Positions 8,811 through 18,616 of a stretch of 64,000 nt of DNA are shown here, in pieces; position 1 is the stretch's first letter; every line of letters starts with the position of its first letter. The stretch spans positions 62,001 to 126,000 of the forward strand of contig JAIPEW010000002.1 in assembly GCA_021736985.1 (NCBI GenBank). Direction: 5' to 3'. Both the position numbers and the translations under genes were made by a program. Under the pieces are notes generated by a model. It saw only the letters and a program-made list of their open reading frames with translations. It was not told the DNA's origin and ran no database searches. The stretch comes from Clostridiales bacterium. GTDB lineage: Bacteria; Bacillota; Desulfotomaculia; Desulfotomaculales; VENG01.

Positions 8811-10172
8811 TTACCCCCCAAGGCTTTTCACGATATTTTTAAAATATTCGCCTCGTTCTTCATAATCATTAAACATATCCCAGCTGGCACATGCAGGAGA
8901 CATTAGTACAATCTCTCCAGTGCGGGCTTCTTCATGTGCAAGTATAACTGCGTGTTTTAAATCGTCTGCCTTTAATATCCTGGTGTTACCCTGCTTTTCA
9001 ACAGCACCCTTTATTTCTTGTGCTGATTCTCCCAGAACAATTACAACCCTGGCTTTTTTATTTATTTGGACAGCCAGCTCGGAAAAATCATTACCCTTGT
9101 TACGTCCACCAGCTATTAGAACCACCGGTTCATTATATGCCTGCAGCGCTTTAATACTTGCCTCCGGATTTGTACCCTTGGAGTCATTTACATATTTTAC
9201 CTTATTTATTTCAGCTGCTAATTCCAGGCGGTGAGAGACTCCGGAAAATTCGCTCAATGTAGAGGCAAGCATTTCCGAGCGCACTCCCACGGCTAAACCA
9301 CATGCAATAACCGCAAGAGCATTTTCCAGGTTATGACTACCGGGGATAGACACCGCAGAGGCATTCATTATAAACATTGATTTACCAGTACTCAACCTGG
9401 CAAATACCTTCCCGTCTTCAACAAAAACCCCTTTTTCTAAAATATGTTTACGGCTGAAAAATATAACCTCTCCAGGTGCCTGCTGCCGCATTTTATAAAC
9501 CAGGGGATCATCATAATTTAATACTGCCGTATCATTTTTGCTTTGACTGTCAAATATTCTTGCTTTGCACCGGGCATATTCCTCTATACTTACATGTCTA
9601 TCCAGGTGATCAGGTGTCAAATTTAACACGACACCTACCCGGGGGCGAAAAAAAGCAGTTGTTTCCAGTTGAAAACTAGAAACTTCTAAAACTACAACAC
9701 TCTCGGGATCAACCTCCTCTACGATATCGATAAAAGGAATACCAATATTACCAGCTACAAACGTCTTATACCCCGCATCTTTAAAAACTTGGCCCGTAAG
9801 AACGGTTGTTGTAGTTTTTCCATTAGTCCCGGTAATTGCAACAACCGGGGAATTAACAAAACGCCAGGCTAATTCCAGTTCGCCAATTACGGGAACACCT
9901 GCTTCTTCAGCTTTTATCACCGGAGATGCCCACAGAGGCACTCCCGGGCTAACCACAGCCATGTGGAAACTTTCAGGGTAAATTTCAGGACAATTACCCA
10001 GAGACAATTCTATATTGGATTTTTTTAATAATTCAGAATTAATATCAAGCTCTTCAGCAGTCTTATTATCAGTAAGCACAGGTCGTGCACCTCTTTGTGC
10101 CAAAAAACGTGCCGCAGAAATACCACTCCTTGCGGCACCTATTACTAATACAGGGACACCTTGCAGATTCAA
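8811..10172 (-). CDS. murD: UDP-N-acetylmuramoylalanine--D-glutamate ligase MurD
   Basis: 453 residues. It adds D-glutamate to UDP-MurNAc-L-Ala. VLVIGAARSGISAARFLA is the N-terminal nucleotide-binding loop, GTNGKTTTTVLTGQVF near residue 115 the P-loop, and NDSKGTNPEASIKAL plus LIAGGRNKGNDFSEL are MurD-specific C-terminal motifs. It lies between mraY and ftsW in the conserved dcw order and is likely coupled to both. Confidence 0.96.
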   Translation of the reverse strand: MNLQGVPVLVIGAARSGISAARFLAQRGARPVLTDNKTAEELDINSELLKKSNIELSLGNCPEIYPESFHMAVVSPGVPLWASPVIKAEEAGVPVIGELELAWRFVNSPVVAITGTNGKTTTTVLTGQVFKDAGYKTFVAGNIGIPFIDIVEEVDPESVVVLEVSSFQLETTAFFRPRVGVVLNLTPDHLDRHVSIEEYARCKARIFDSQSKNDTAVLNYDDPLVYKMRQQAPGEVIFFSRKHILEKGVFVEDGKVFARLSTGKSMFIMNASAVSIPGSHNLENALAVIACGLAVGVRSEMLASTLSEFSGVSHRLELAAEINKVKYVNDSKGTNPEASIKALQAYNEPVVLIAGGRNKGNDFSELAVQINKKARVVIVLGESAQEIKGAVEKQGNTRILKADDLKHAVILAHEEARTGEIVLMSPACASWDMFNDYEERGEYFKNIVKSLGG

Positions 10173-10203
10173 GCTATGTTCATTCCTTCCCTATGTTTTT
10201 TAA

Positions 10204-11205
10204 TTACACCATTCCCTGGTAACTATAAAGACCTATTAATGCAAGGAAAACTGATACTATCCAAAAAGAAAACACAATTATATTTTCTCCCCAGCCTAGA
10301 AGTTCAAAGTGATGGTGCAGGGGACTCATGCGAAAGACCCTTCGCCGAAAAAATTTGAAACTAAAGACCTGTATCATAACAGAAAGAGCTTCAATTACGT
10401 AAATTCCACCTATAACAACTAAGAACAGCTCACTCTCCGTTATGATTGATACCGCTCCAAGGCCGCCTCCCAGGGCCAAAGAACCCGTGTCGCCCATAAA
10501 TATCCTAGCTGGATACCTATTATAAAATAAAAATCCCAGGCAACCTCCTACTACGGAAGCCATAACTATAGACACCCCGGGCTGTGCAGATAAAATACCT
10601 ATTATAGCGTAAGCTGCTGCAACTGCAGTAGTAACGCCCGCTGCCAACCCATCTAAGCCGTCAGTAAGATTAACTGCGTTTGCAGCCCCTACAATTACCA
10701 GTATACTAAACAATATGTAGAGTAAATAACCAAAATGCAGGTGAACTACACCTGTAGAAAAAATATTAGAAAAAGGGATACTAACAGAAGTATCACGGCC
10801 TAAATAAGTCAATGCTGCAGACGCAACCAGGCCTGCCAGAAAAACTTGTCCAAATAATTTTTCCCGGGCACGTAATCCCAGGGATCGCTTTAAAACAACC
10901 TTGATAAAATCATCCAGTAAGCCAATTAATCCAAAACCTAAAAAGGCAACAGCAATAATTATAGCCTCTTTATCCTTGGTTAGCCACAGTGTAGACAGTA
11001 CAATTCCAATTAAAAATATAATACCGCCCATGGTAGGCGTTCCTGCTTTTTTCATATGGCGAGAAGGACCTTCATTGCGGATATTCTGACCAAACTTTAG
11101 CCGCGTCAAAACTGGAATAGCAACCGGTCCCAGAAGAACTGTAATTATCAGTGATATCAAGAATGCTTTACCCATTAAATTTACAGCATACTGTTCCATT
11201 GTCAC
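10204..11205 (-). CDS. mraY: Phospho-MurNAc-pentapeptide transferase MraY
   Basis: 333 residues with about ten membrane helices. It transfers phospho-MurNAc-pentapeptide to undecaprenyl phosphate to form lipid I. The catalytic motifs are visible: GLLDDFIKV, AVNLTDGLDGLAAG, FMGDTGSLALGG and the periplasm-facing-family signature SPLHHHFELLG. It is preceded by a 249-base gap after murF in which I see no gene or clear terminator. Confidence 0.96.
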   Translation of the reverse strand: MTMEQYAVNLMGKAFLISLIITVLLGPVAIPVLTRLKFGQNIRNEGPSRHMKKAGTPTMGGIIFLIGIVLSTLWLTKDKEAIIIAVAFLGFGLIGLLDDFIKVVLKRSLGLRAREKLFGQVFLAGLVASAALTYLGRDTSVSIPFSNIFSTGVVHLHFGYLLYILFSILVIVGAANAVNLTDGLDGLAAGVTTAVAAAYAIIGILSAQPGVSIVMASVVGGCLGFLFYNRYPARIFMGDTGSLALGGGLGAVSIITESELFLVVIGGIYVIEALSVMIQVFSFKFFRRRVFRMSPLHHHFELLGWGENIIVFSFWIVSVFLALIGLYSYQGMV

Positions 11206-11454
11206 CTTATCCTTTGTCTAATATATATTATAATTACTGCTAGTTTAAAATGTGCTTTCACCAAAAGGACCAGTGGATTTTCAAAAGGTAGAGAAATCTA
11301 CATTGCTTAGCCCGTCAAATCCCGAAAACTGAGCCTATCAGGGCGTAAAATTACAAGAAGTATCGTTGAGTTACACCAGGCTATATTTTCTGCTCTCAAT
11401 AATACGGATTCTGCTAAAAGAAACCACCGAGCACCCCAGGCTGCAAAGTAAGTG

Positions 11455-12849
11455 CTATAATCCGTTGTGAGCAGATACTCGTAGGCGATTTAATAAAAAA
11501 TCAGCAATATATTCCATACGCTTTCCGCGAGAACCTTTAACCAGTATTATATCTCCCTGTTTTAATATACTATCAAGCACATTCTGTACTTGTTCGTGAG
11601 TACTGCAGCGGTATATACTGCTATCCGCCATACCAGCTTTTTCTGCTCCCAGGGAAATATCTTCTGCTAATTCTCCCAGTGTAATTAAATATTGTATGCC
11701 AAAATGTTTTACTGCCATTCCAACTTTTGTATGTTTATCCCTGCTTTCAGAACCCAATTCCAACATATCGCCCAAAACTGCTATTGCCCTTCGCCCTCCT
11801 GCTCTTTCATCGAGCGCCTGAAGAGCGGCAACCATGGAATGCGGGTTAGCATTATACGCATCATTTATAATAATATAATCCCTGGTCTCTAAAACTTCCA
11901 TGCGCATACCGGAAAACTTACAATACCTTAATCCCCGGGCAATATCCTGGTAATTAACTTGCAGTTCTCTCCCTACAGCAATTGCCGCCAGGGCATTATG
12001 TATATTATGAATTCCGTTTAACGGGACATATATTTGTTCCCTTTTATTTCCGTAAACACATGTAAAAGTGTTTCCTCCAGTCGTACAATTAATATCTTCA
12101 GCATATAAGTCAACATCTTTACTGTCATAATATATTATTTTCCCCTTACAGCGATGTGCTTCTTCATATAGATAAGGGCATTCACCGTTTAACACTGCAA
12201 ACCCGCTAACAGGTATATGGTCCAACAGCTCAGCTTTGCACCTGGCTATATTCTGCACAGAACCCAGCCTTTCCAAGTGGGCTTCTGATATATTAGTAAC
12301 TACTCCTGCAGTAGGCTTAGAAATCTCACACAGAGTATCAACTTCTCCAAAACCGCGCATTGCCATTTCAACTACAACTGCACTGTATGTATCATCTAAC
12401 TGCAGTAAAGTAAGAGGAAGACCAATTTCATTATTAAAATTACCCATGGTTTTTAATACTTTGTATTTTTGCGCAAGTACAGAGGATATCATATCCTTCG
12501 TTGTAGTCTTCCCACTACTTCCGGTAATTCCAACAACAGGCACGTCAAATTGTTCACGGTTATACCGGGCCAGATCTTGCAGTGCCTTTAAAGTATCATT
12601 AACCTTTATAACAGGCACTTGTATATCGTGGTTATATTCTTCAACAATTAATGCTCCTGCAGCAGCATCCACTGCATGCTGCAAAAAATTATGACCATCG
12701 TAATTCTCTCCACGAAGTGCGATAAAGAGTTCCCCGGAGTTAATCGTACGGGTATCCGTAGAAACTGAATTTAACTGGACCCGGGCCCCTCCTCCTACAA
12801 GCTCTCCTTTTACAGCACTACATATTTCTTCTAACGTGAAAGCTTTCAA
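11455..12849 (-). CDS. murF: UDP-MurNAc-tripeptide--D-Ala-D-Ala ligase MurF
   Basis: 464 residues. It adds the D-Ala-D-Ala dipeptide to complete the UDP-MurNAc pentapeptide. The P-loop is GITGSSGKTTTKDM near residue 109, and the MurF signature NDAYNANPHSMVAAL is followed by AVLGDMLELG. It overlaps the murE stop by four bases, a typical sign of translational coupling. Confidence 0.96.
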   Translation of the reverse strand: MKAFTLEEICSAVKGELVGGGARVQLNSVSTDTRTINSGELFIALRGENYDGHNFLQHAVDAAAGALIVEEYNHDIQVPVIKVNDTLKALQDLARYNREQFDVPVVGITGSSGKTTTKDMISSVLAQKYKVLKTMGNFNNEIGLPLTLLQLDDTYSAVVVEMAMRGFGEVDTLCEISKPTAGVVTNISEAHLERLGSVQNIARCKAELLDHIPVSGFAVLNGECPYLYEEAHRCKGKIIYYDSKDVDLYAEDINCTTGGNTFTCVYGNKREQIYVPLNGIHNIHNALAAIAVGRELQVNYQDIARGLRYCKFSGMRMEVLETRDYIIINDAYNANPHSMVAALQALDERAGGRRAIAVLGDMLELGSESRDKHTKVGMAVKHFGIQYLITLGELAEDISLGAEKAGMADSSIYRCSTHEQVQNVLDSILKQGDIILVKGSRGKRMEYIADFLLNRLRVSAHNGL

Positions 12850-14309
12850 CTACTTTCACCACCTGTTTTATTTAAAGCTTTAATAACCTCTTCATGGTCA
12901 TCAAAATGAAAGCGCTGCCCGTTAATTTCTTGATAATCTTCATGGCCTTTTCCTGCTATAATAATCACATCACCTGATTCAGCTGTATCCACTGCGTAAT
13001 TTATCGCACTTCGCCTGTCAGTTATAATAATGTAATTTGCATTTCCCATTTCTTTAATACCTTCTACAACATCACTGATAATTTTCTCAGGATCTTCAGT
13101 ACGTGGATTATCAGAAGTAACAATTAATACATCACTAAATTCAGCGCCGATTTTACCCATTACCGGCCGTTTAGTAGAATCACGGTCACCACCACACCCA
13201 AATACTGTTATGAGACGCCCTTTAACAAACTCCCCGGCTGTATAAAAAATATTCTGCAGCCCGTCAGGGGTATGAGCATAATCTATAATTATACCAAAAT
13301 CCTGACCCCTATTTATAAGTTGAAAGCGGCCGGGAACACCTTGAATTTTTTCAAGGGCATTTTTAATAACACTAAAATCAATATCTTCAGCTTTACCTGC
13401 TGCAAAAGCAGCCAGGGCATTGTATACGTTAAATTTACCTGTCATTTGCAAATGTACGCAAGCGCTGTCCCGGTCGCTCTTAATTATAAAAAACACACCG
13501 TGAGGAGTAATCTCAATGTCTTCAGCTATTATATCTGCGCTGCTATCTATTCCATAGGTAATAACTTGATTGCTGCAGCTATCTATAATTTGTGCAGCAT
13601 ATTCACTGTCAGCATTTATAACAGATATCTTAGAACAAGCAAATAATTTTTGTTTTGCAGACAGATAATCCTGCATATCTTCGTGAAAATCCAAATGATC
13701 TTGAGTTATGTTTGTAAAAACTCCCACATCAAAGCTGCATCCAGACACCCTTTTTAATGCAAGCGCATGCGAGCTTACTTCCATAATAACTGCCCGGGTA
13801 TCTTCAGCTGCCATTTCATTCAAGAGTTTTTGCAGGTCTGCCGATTCAGGTGTAGTGTGTTGAACAGGCAACACTTTTTGTCCAACCATATTTTGTATAG
13901 TACCTATTAATCCTGTTTTTGTTCCCGCTTCTTTTAATACCGCATTAATCATATGAGTAATAGTAGTTTTTCCATTAGTACCAGTTACTCCGATCATTTT
14001 TAACCTTGAAGCAGGAAAATTATAGAAACGGGCAGATATTAAAGCTAATCCCTCACGAGTATTACAAATTCGGGCCCAGCTAGTATTCTCCGGTATATCT
14101 ACATTCTTTTGTATAACTACAGCTGACGCGCCTTTTTCCACTGCATCTTTTATGAAAATGTGCCCGTCAGTTTGAAACCCCTCAACAGCTATAAACAAGC
14201 AACCATCTTTTACTTGCCTGGAATCATATGCTATTCCTTTTATATCAACATCTAACCCGAGATTGCTGTCCAGTAATTTCAAATCCTGCATTAACTGGCT
14301 TAACTTCAA
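12846..14309 (-). CDS. murE: UDP-MurNAc-L-Ala-D-Glu--meso-DAP ligase MurE
   Basis: 487 residues. The P-loop is GVTGTNGKTTITHM. The motif TSDNPRTEDP carries the DNPR sequence that marks enzymes adding meso-diaminopimelate rather than lysine, so the cell wall is predicted to be of the DAP type. GCGGDRDSTKRPVMG is the conserved C-terminal segment. The gene lies between the PASTA-PBP and murF. Confidence 0.96.
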   Translation of the reverse strand: MKLSQLMQDLKLLDSNLGLDVDIKGIAYDSRQVKDGCLFIAVEGFQTDGHIFIKDAVEKGASAVVIQKNVDIPENTSWARICNTREGLALISARFYNFPASRLKMIGVTGTNGKTTITHMINAVLKEAGTKTGLIGTIQNMVGQKVLPVQHTTPESADLQKLLNEMAAEDTRAVIMEVSSHALALKRVSGCSFDVGVFTNITQDHLDFHEDMQDYLSAKQKLFACSKISVINADSEYAAQIIDSCSNQVITYGIDSSADIIAEDIEITPHGVFFIIKSDRDSACVHLQMTGKFNVYNALAAFAAGKAEDIDFSVIKNALEKIQGVPGRFQLINRGQDFGIIIDYAHTPDGLQNIFYTAGEFVKGRLITVFGCGGDRDSTKRPVMGKIGAEFSDVLIVTSDNPRTEDPEKIISDVVEGIKEMGNANYIIITDRRSAINYAVDTAESGDVIIIAGKGHEDYQEINGQRFHFDDHEEVIKALNKTGGESS

Positions 14310-14349
14310 AACAATTCCCCCTGGTCAAACGGTATTAACAGTCTTCACA

Positions 14350-16494
14350 TTATTCCTCCGTGTTTGACTCTTCTTGTTCTCCGGTAGTACTAAATTTAAC
14401 TTTTAAAAATGTCCCCCGGGGAACTCTGCTTTCTGGCTTAATATCCTGTTTTACAACTACTCCATCACCTTCGGGTTCTATATACAGATCAATCTTTTCC
14501 AATATGTTAGCGGCTTCATCCTTAGAAAGACCGGTCAAATCCGGCACAGTAACCTTCTTCTGATTTTCTACTGCGGATGAAACTGTATTAATAATTACTT
14601 TTGTTCCTTTATATACACTTGCCCCTTGCTGGGGCACCTGGTAATAAACAATGTTACCCTTTCCACATATTTCAACTTCTAGACCCAGGGTTTCCAACTT
14701 TTGTTGAGCTTCTACCAAAGTGTGGTTTACCACGTTGGGAACTTCTACTTTTTCCTTTGGCGGGTCAACCTCCCAAAAATTTTTCTTAGGTTTCACTAAT
14801 CCCGGTATCTCAGGTATTTTAAGATACTTGAGCGTGTCTTTAGCGATAGCCTGAAAAACCGGTGCAGCCACCAATCCTCCAAAGTACTTACCACCCTTGG
14901 GTTCTGCAATCATTACCAGTATAGCAACCTCAGGATCATCAGCAGGAGCAAAACCGGCAAATGAAGATACGTATTTCCCTTTTACATATCCCCTATCTCC
15001 AACAACTTGTGCAGTACCTGTTTTTCCGGCTACACGGTATCCTTCCACAAAAGCATTCCTGCCAGTACCATTAGAAACTACTTTTTCCAGGAGATCCCTC
15101 AGCTTTTCCGAAGTTTCCGTTGAAATTACCTGCCTGATTATTTCTGGTTCAAATTGTTTTACAGTTTTTCCCGAGTGAGAGTTAATATGATCAACTAGGT
15201 ACGGTTTGATTAGTTTACCGCCATTGGCTGCCGCAGAAACTGCAGTAATTAATTGTATGGGTGTAACTGCAATGGATTGACCAATAGCCATAGTAGCAAT
15301 ATTTAACTTGGTAGCATTTTTATTCGGTATCATTATTCCCCTGGCTTCACCGGGCAAATTTATCCCAGTTCTTTTACCAAACCCGTACTTATTAATATAA
15401 TTATAAAAGCGATCTTTACCCAGCTCTAATCCTACTTCAACAAACCCCGGGTTGCATGAATTTTGTACTACTTCTTCAAAAGTTTGAGTACCATGACCGC
15501 CTGATTTCCAACAACGAATTTTACGATCTGCTACACTTATATAACCCGGATCATGAAACTCATCATCCGGCTTAACTGCTCCTACTTCCAGTGCAGAAGA
15601 TGCAGTAATAATTTTAAAAGTCGAACCTGGTTCATAATTATACCATATAGCAGGATTACGGTCCCATGTTTCTTTGGATATTGATTTCCAGTTATTACAG
15701 TTAAAAGTGGGGCGATTTCCCATGGCTAATATTTTACCAGAATCTGGATCCATAACTAAGCCTACTGCCATTTTAGGGTCATATTCACTAACAACTTTGT
15801 CTAGTTCTCTTTCTACAAAAAACTGTATCGTTTTGTCCAGGGTAAGCGTTAAATCATTACCAGGTACCGGATCCTGATAGTCCTGCATTGGTTCAGGAAT
15901 TTCCCTACCCATAGCATCATGCTCTATGACAATGCGTCCGGGTTTTCCCCTGAGTTCATCATCAAAACTTTTCTCCAGCCCCAATAACCCCTGGTTATCC
16001 ACACCTGTAAATCCAAGCAAGTGAGCAGCAAAACCATCATAAAGATAGCAGCGCTCACTTTCCTCAACAATTTTTATACCTTTTATATTTAAATTTTGTA
16101 TCTCCCGGGCAACTTTAGCATCAACTTTTCGTTTTATCCACTCAAACGCACTCTTCCTCGTAACCTTTTTATATATTAGTTCCTCATCCATGTCTAAAAC
16201 AGTGCTTAATTCTTTTGATGCCTTCCGCTTGTTTTTTACCTGGTTAGGAAAAGCAGATATTGAATCCACGCTAATACTGGCAACTAATTCATTACCATTA
16301 CGATCTAATATTGCCCCCCTGTGAGCTTCAACTGGTATATCGCGCATGCGCGTTTCTGATGCCTTTTCTTTTAACTCTTCTCCTTGAACAAATTGGATCC
16401 ATACCAACCTGAATAACAAAATAAAAAAAACAAGTACAGACGCAAGCAAGACCCACGCCAAACGTCTACGTACCAATATATTTGTACTGCGCAT
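14350..16494 (-). CDS. Class B PBP transpeptidase with two PASTA domains (FtsI/SpoVD type)
   Basis: 714 residues: one N-terminal membrane anchor (about 14-36), a PBP dimerisation domain, then the transpeptidase domain with the active-site serine in EPGSTFKII near residue 295, the SxN motif in QNSCNPGF and KTGTAQ near residue 490. Two PASTA repeats follow (about 585-645 and 655-710). It crosslinks septal peptidoglycan with FtsW. Clostridia often carry both pbpB and spoVD at this site; here there is one gene, so whether it serves vegetative division, sporulation or both is open. I leave the symbol blank for that reason. Confidence 0.93.
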   Translation of the reverse strand: MRSTNILVRRRLAWVLLASVLVFFILLFRLVWIQFVQGEELKEKASETRMRDIPVEAHRGAILDRNGNELVASISVDSISAFPNQVKNKRKASKELSTVLDMDEELIYKKVTRKSAFEWIKRKVDAKVAREIQNLNIKGIKIVEESERCYLYDGFAAHLLGFTGVDNQGLLGLEKSFDDELRGKPGRIVIEHDAMGREIPEPMQDYQDPVPGNDLTLTLDKTIQFFVERELDKVVSEYDPKMAVGLVMDPDSGKILAMGNRPTFNCNNWKSISKETWDRNPAIWYNYEPGSTFKIITASSALEVGAVKPDDEFHDPGYISVADRKIRCWKSGGHGTQTFEEVVQNSCNPGFVEVGLELGKDRFYNYINKYGFGKRTGINLPGEARGIMIPNKNATKLNIATMAIGQSIAVTPIQLITAVSAAANGGKLIKPYLVDHINSHSGKTVKQFEPEIIRQVISTETSEKLRDLLEKVVSNGTGRNAFVEGYRVAGKTGTAQVVGDRGYVKGKYVSSFAGFAPADDPEVAILVMIAEPKGGKYFGGLVAAPVFQAIAKDTLKYLKIPEIPGLVKPKKNFWEVDPPKEKVEVPNVVNHTLVEAQQKLETLGLEVEICGKGNIVYYQVPQQGASVYKGTKVIINTVSSAVENQKKVTVPDLTGLSKDEAANILEKIDLYIEPEGDGVVVKQDIKPESRVPRGTFLKVKFSTTGEQEESNTEE

Positions 16495-16518
16495 GCATTA
16501 CCTCCCCCAGCCTAATTT

Positions 16519-17031
16519 TTAACTGGTAGAAGTATTTCCCTTTACTTGTTCTACTAAGTTAGTAAAAGCTTCTATAATCCAGTTTTTTTTATCTGAACCG
16601 GAAAACGATTTTTTTTCTAGAGCAGGTGCATTTGTTTTAGATGATTTTTCATTTTCATTATCCATATTAACAGAAACCATAATTGTATCTTTACTTTCCG
16701 GCTTAATCATTCCCAGTTGGTTAGATGCTACTCTTTCAATTCTTTCTAACGAAGAAAGCTTAACAATCTCTCCCTGCATAGAATCAGCTTCTTTTTGCAG
16801 CGTTTCCAACTGGTTCTGTAAACTGTGAATACGGTAATTAATTACAAAAACCTGTGCATAATAAAAACTTATAATAGTTCCTATAATGAACGTAAGCAAA
16901 ACCATACCAGTCATCACTGCACGATGCCGCCTCGTAACAGCTTTTTTTCTCCTCTTAGTAACCCTTCTAATTTCTTCTTCATTGGTATAAGTTTCATAAT
17001 TATCGGGTAATTGTTCTCTCGCTACTATCAT
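16519..17031 (-). CDS. ftsL: FtsL-like septum initiation protein
   Basis: 170 residues: a basic N-terminus (RRVTKRRKKAVTRRHR), one membrane helix at about 39-60, then a leucine-rich coiled coil (SLQNQLETLQKEADSMQGEI) and the short ELGMIKPE-like segment NQLGMIKPESKD. A Ser/Lys/Glu-rich tail of about 50 residues extends beyond the usual FtsL. It is assigned from topology and position between rsmH and the PBP, as the family is poorly conserved. It should partner with FtsQ and a DivIC protein in the FtsQLB complex. Confidence 0.8.
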   Translation of the reverse strand: MIVAREQLPDNYETYTNEEEIRRVTKRRKKAVTRRHRAVMTGMVLLTFIIGTIISFYYAQVFVINYRIHSLQNQLETLQKEADSMQGEIVKLSSLERIERVASNQLGMIKPESKDTIMVSVNMDNENEKSSKTNAPALEKKSFSGSDKKNWIIEAFTNLVEQVKGNTSTS

Positions 17032-17065
17032 AGCTTATTCACCTGCCCGCAATTTTAGAAGTTAT

Positions 17066-18010
17066 TTAAAGCTTCTCAGCTACACGCAGCTTAGCGCTGC
17101 GTGACTGCGGATTAGCATTTAATTCACTTTCTTCCGGCGTTATAGGACGCTTATTGATTAATTTTAATAAAGGTTTTTTACCACATACACATTGTGGAAA
17201 ATCAGGAGGGCATTCACAGGGATTTACTTGTTTACGAAAAAAATTTTTTACTATTCTATCCTCCAGAGAATGAAAACTTATTACACATAATCGTCCACCG
17301 GGTTTTAAAACCTGAACAGCAGCAGTAAGACCTTCTTCCAGGTTTTTTAATTCACTATTTACTGCTATCCTCAAAGCTTGAAAAGTCCGCTTGGCCGGGT
17401 GCGGCCCGTTTCTCCTTGCTCCTGATGGAATAGCAGCTTTAATAATCTCAACTAACTGTCCAGTACTTTCTATAGAAGACTGCTCTCTTTTTTTTACAAT
17501 AAAGTCTGCAATACGTGATGCCCATTTCTCTTCTCCGTATTTTTTTATAATGCTTGACAACTCGTTTTTAGGTGCATTTTTTATCAGATAAGCAGCAGTT
17601 TCTTTCTGAGAGGGATCCATGCGCATGTCAAGTGGTGCATCCTTCATATACGAAAAACCCCGCTCAGGATTATCAAGCTGGTACGAACTCACTCCAAGGT
17701 CAAACATAACACCATCTACTTCATACATTTCCATTCTTTCAAGAACAAATGCTAATTCACTAAAATTTGCTTTATTTAAATATAATCTTTCCTTATAATC
17801 TACAAGCCTTCGGGATACTTCTTTCAAAGCTTCAGGGTCACGATCTAATGCAATAAGAGACCCCTCCGGGACTGTACGCCGGAGTATCTCCTCCCCGTGT
17901 CCTCCGCCACCTGCAGTACAATCTACATATACCCCAGAAAAATTTATCAACAATTTATTCATAACTTCTTCCAGCATTACAGGTGTATGAGAAAAATTTA
18001 CCAGTGTCAC
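17066..18010 (-). CDS. rsmH: 16S rRNA m4C1402 methyltransferase RsmH
   Basis: 314 residues. It N4-methylates C1402 of 16S rRNA using S-adenosylmethionine. The start [13 protein letters not shown], the SAM loop [15 protein letters not shown], the segment [14 protein letters not shown] and the C-terminal RIVKNFFR and [13 protein letters not shown] are all family hallmarks (formerly MraW). The CECPP and CVCGKKP cysteine stretch is common in Firmicute members. It follows mraZ closely, as in most dcw clusters. Confidence 0.96.
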   Translation of the reverse strand: MTLVNFSHTPVMLEEVMNKLLINFSGVYVDCTAGGGGHGEEILRRTVPEGSLIALDRDPEALKEVSRRLVDYKERLYLNKANFSELAFVLERMEMYEVDGVMFDLGVSSYQLDNPERGFSYMKDAPLDMRMDPSQKETAAYLIKNAPKNELSSIIKKYGEEKWASRIADFIVKKREQSSIESTGQLVEIIKAAIPSGARRNGPHPAKRTFQALRIAVNSELKNLEEGLTAAVQVLKPGGRLCVISFHSLEDRIVKNFFRKQVNPCECPPDFPQCVCGKKPLLKLINKRPITPEESELNANPQSRSAKLRVAEKL

Positions 18011-18026
18011 AAATTTTACCCCGTTT

Positions 18027-18464
18027 CTAAATTCTTATATCCAAATCTTCTATTTTTTCAGCAATATCTTCAACTGAAGAAACTGCATCTTTATTATAAA
18101 CTTCCCAGCGCTCTCTATTCCATATTTCCACTCTAAAAGAAACACCAATTACCACAACGTCTTTTTCAATACCTGCGTATTCTCTCAAGTTAGCTGGTAC
18201 TAATATTCTACCCTGTTTATCAATTTCACACTCAGCAGCCCCTGAGAAAAAAAAGCGGGTAAAAGCACGTGCATCAGATCGCGTCATAGGAAGAGCTCTC
18301 ATCTTTTGTTCCAATATTTTCCATTCATCCATAGGGTAAATAAATAGGCAAGTATCAAGTCCTTTTGTTAAAATAAACTTTTCTCCCAAGCCCTCTCTAA
18401 AAGAGGAAGGTATAATTAATCTACCTTTTTTATCTACTATATGTTGGTGCTCTCCTAAAAACAC
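18027..18464 (-). CDS. mraZ: Transcriptional regulator MraZ
   Basis: About 145 residues with two SpoVT-AbrB-like halves, each bearing the DKKGR or DKQGR motif ([12 protein letters not shown] and [11 protein letters not shown]). MraZ is the DNA-binding regulator at the head of the dcw cluster and binds repeats in its own promoter. The ORF track starts at an ATG at 18500, but that ATG lies inside the operator repeats. The conventional protein begins at GTG 18464 ([13 protein letters not shown]), giving the usual length near 143. Confidence 0.93.
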   Translation of the reverse strand: MFLGEHQHIVDKKGRLIIPSSFREGLGEKFILTKGLDTCLFIYPMDEWKILEQKMRALPMTRSDARAFTRFFFSGAAECEIDKQGRILVPANLREYAGIEKDVVVIGVSFRVEIWNRERWEVYNKDAVSSVEDIAEKIEDLDIRI

Positions 18465-18486
18465 ATTGGCACACCCCACAGTAAAG

Positions 18487-18523
18487 CCACTTTTAACCAC
18501 TTTACTCCACTTTGTACCACTTA
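18487..18523 (-). promoter_or_regulatory. MraZ operator: four AGTGG repeats at 10-bp spacing
   Basis: On the minus strand the sequence reads TAAGTGG-N3-AAAGTGG-N3-AAAGTGG-N3-AAAGTGG, each unit exactly ten bases apart, ending 22 bases before the mraZ GTG. AAAGTGG-N3 repeats are known MraZ boxes in mollicutes, and TGGG-N5 repeats in Escherichia coli. The match in sequence, spacing and position supports autoregulation of this cluster. Confidence 0.85.
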
Positions 18524-18565
18524 TTATTCAATACAAAATTGTTAAATCCTTTTTTTTAAATAAAA

Positions 18566-18597
18566 AAAACCAGAACATGTTAACATGTTCTGGTTTT
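18566..18597 (-). terminator. Terminator after the PHP gene
   Basis: A perfect 16+16 palindrome, AAAACCAGAACATGTT and its complement, lies just past the PHP gene stop and is flanked by A/T runs on both sides. On the minus strand a T-rich stretch follows. It isolates the PHP/MetE-like pair from mraZ. Confidence 0.85.
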
Positions 18598-18616
18598 TAA
18601 AATTTATTTTTTATAC

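Noticed and set aside
11206-11454. The mraY-murF gap was read for a small gene or terminator.
   Set aside because: No frame with a ribosome site and no clear stem with a T run was found.
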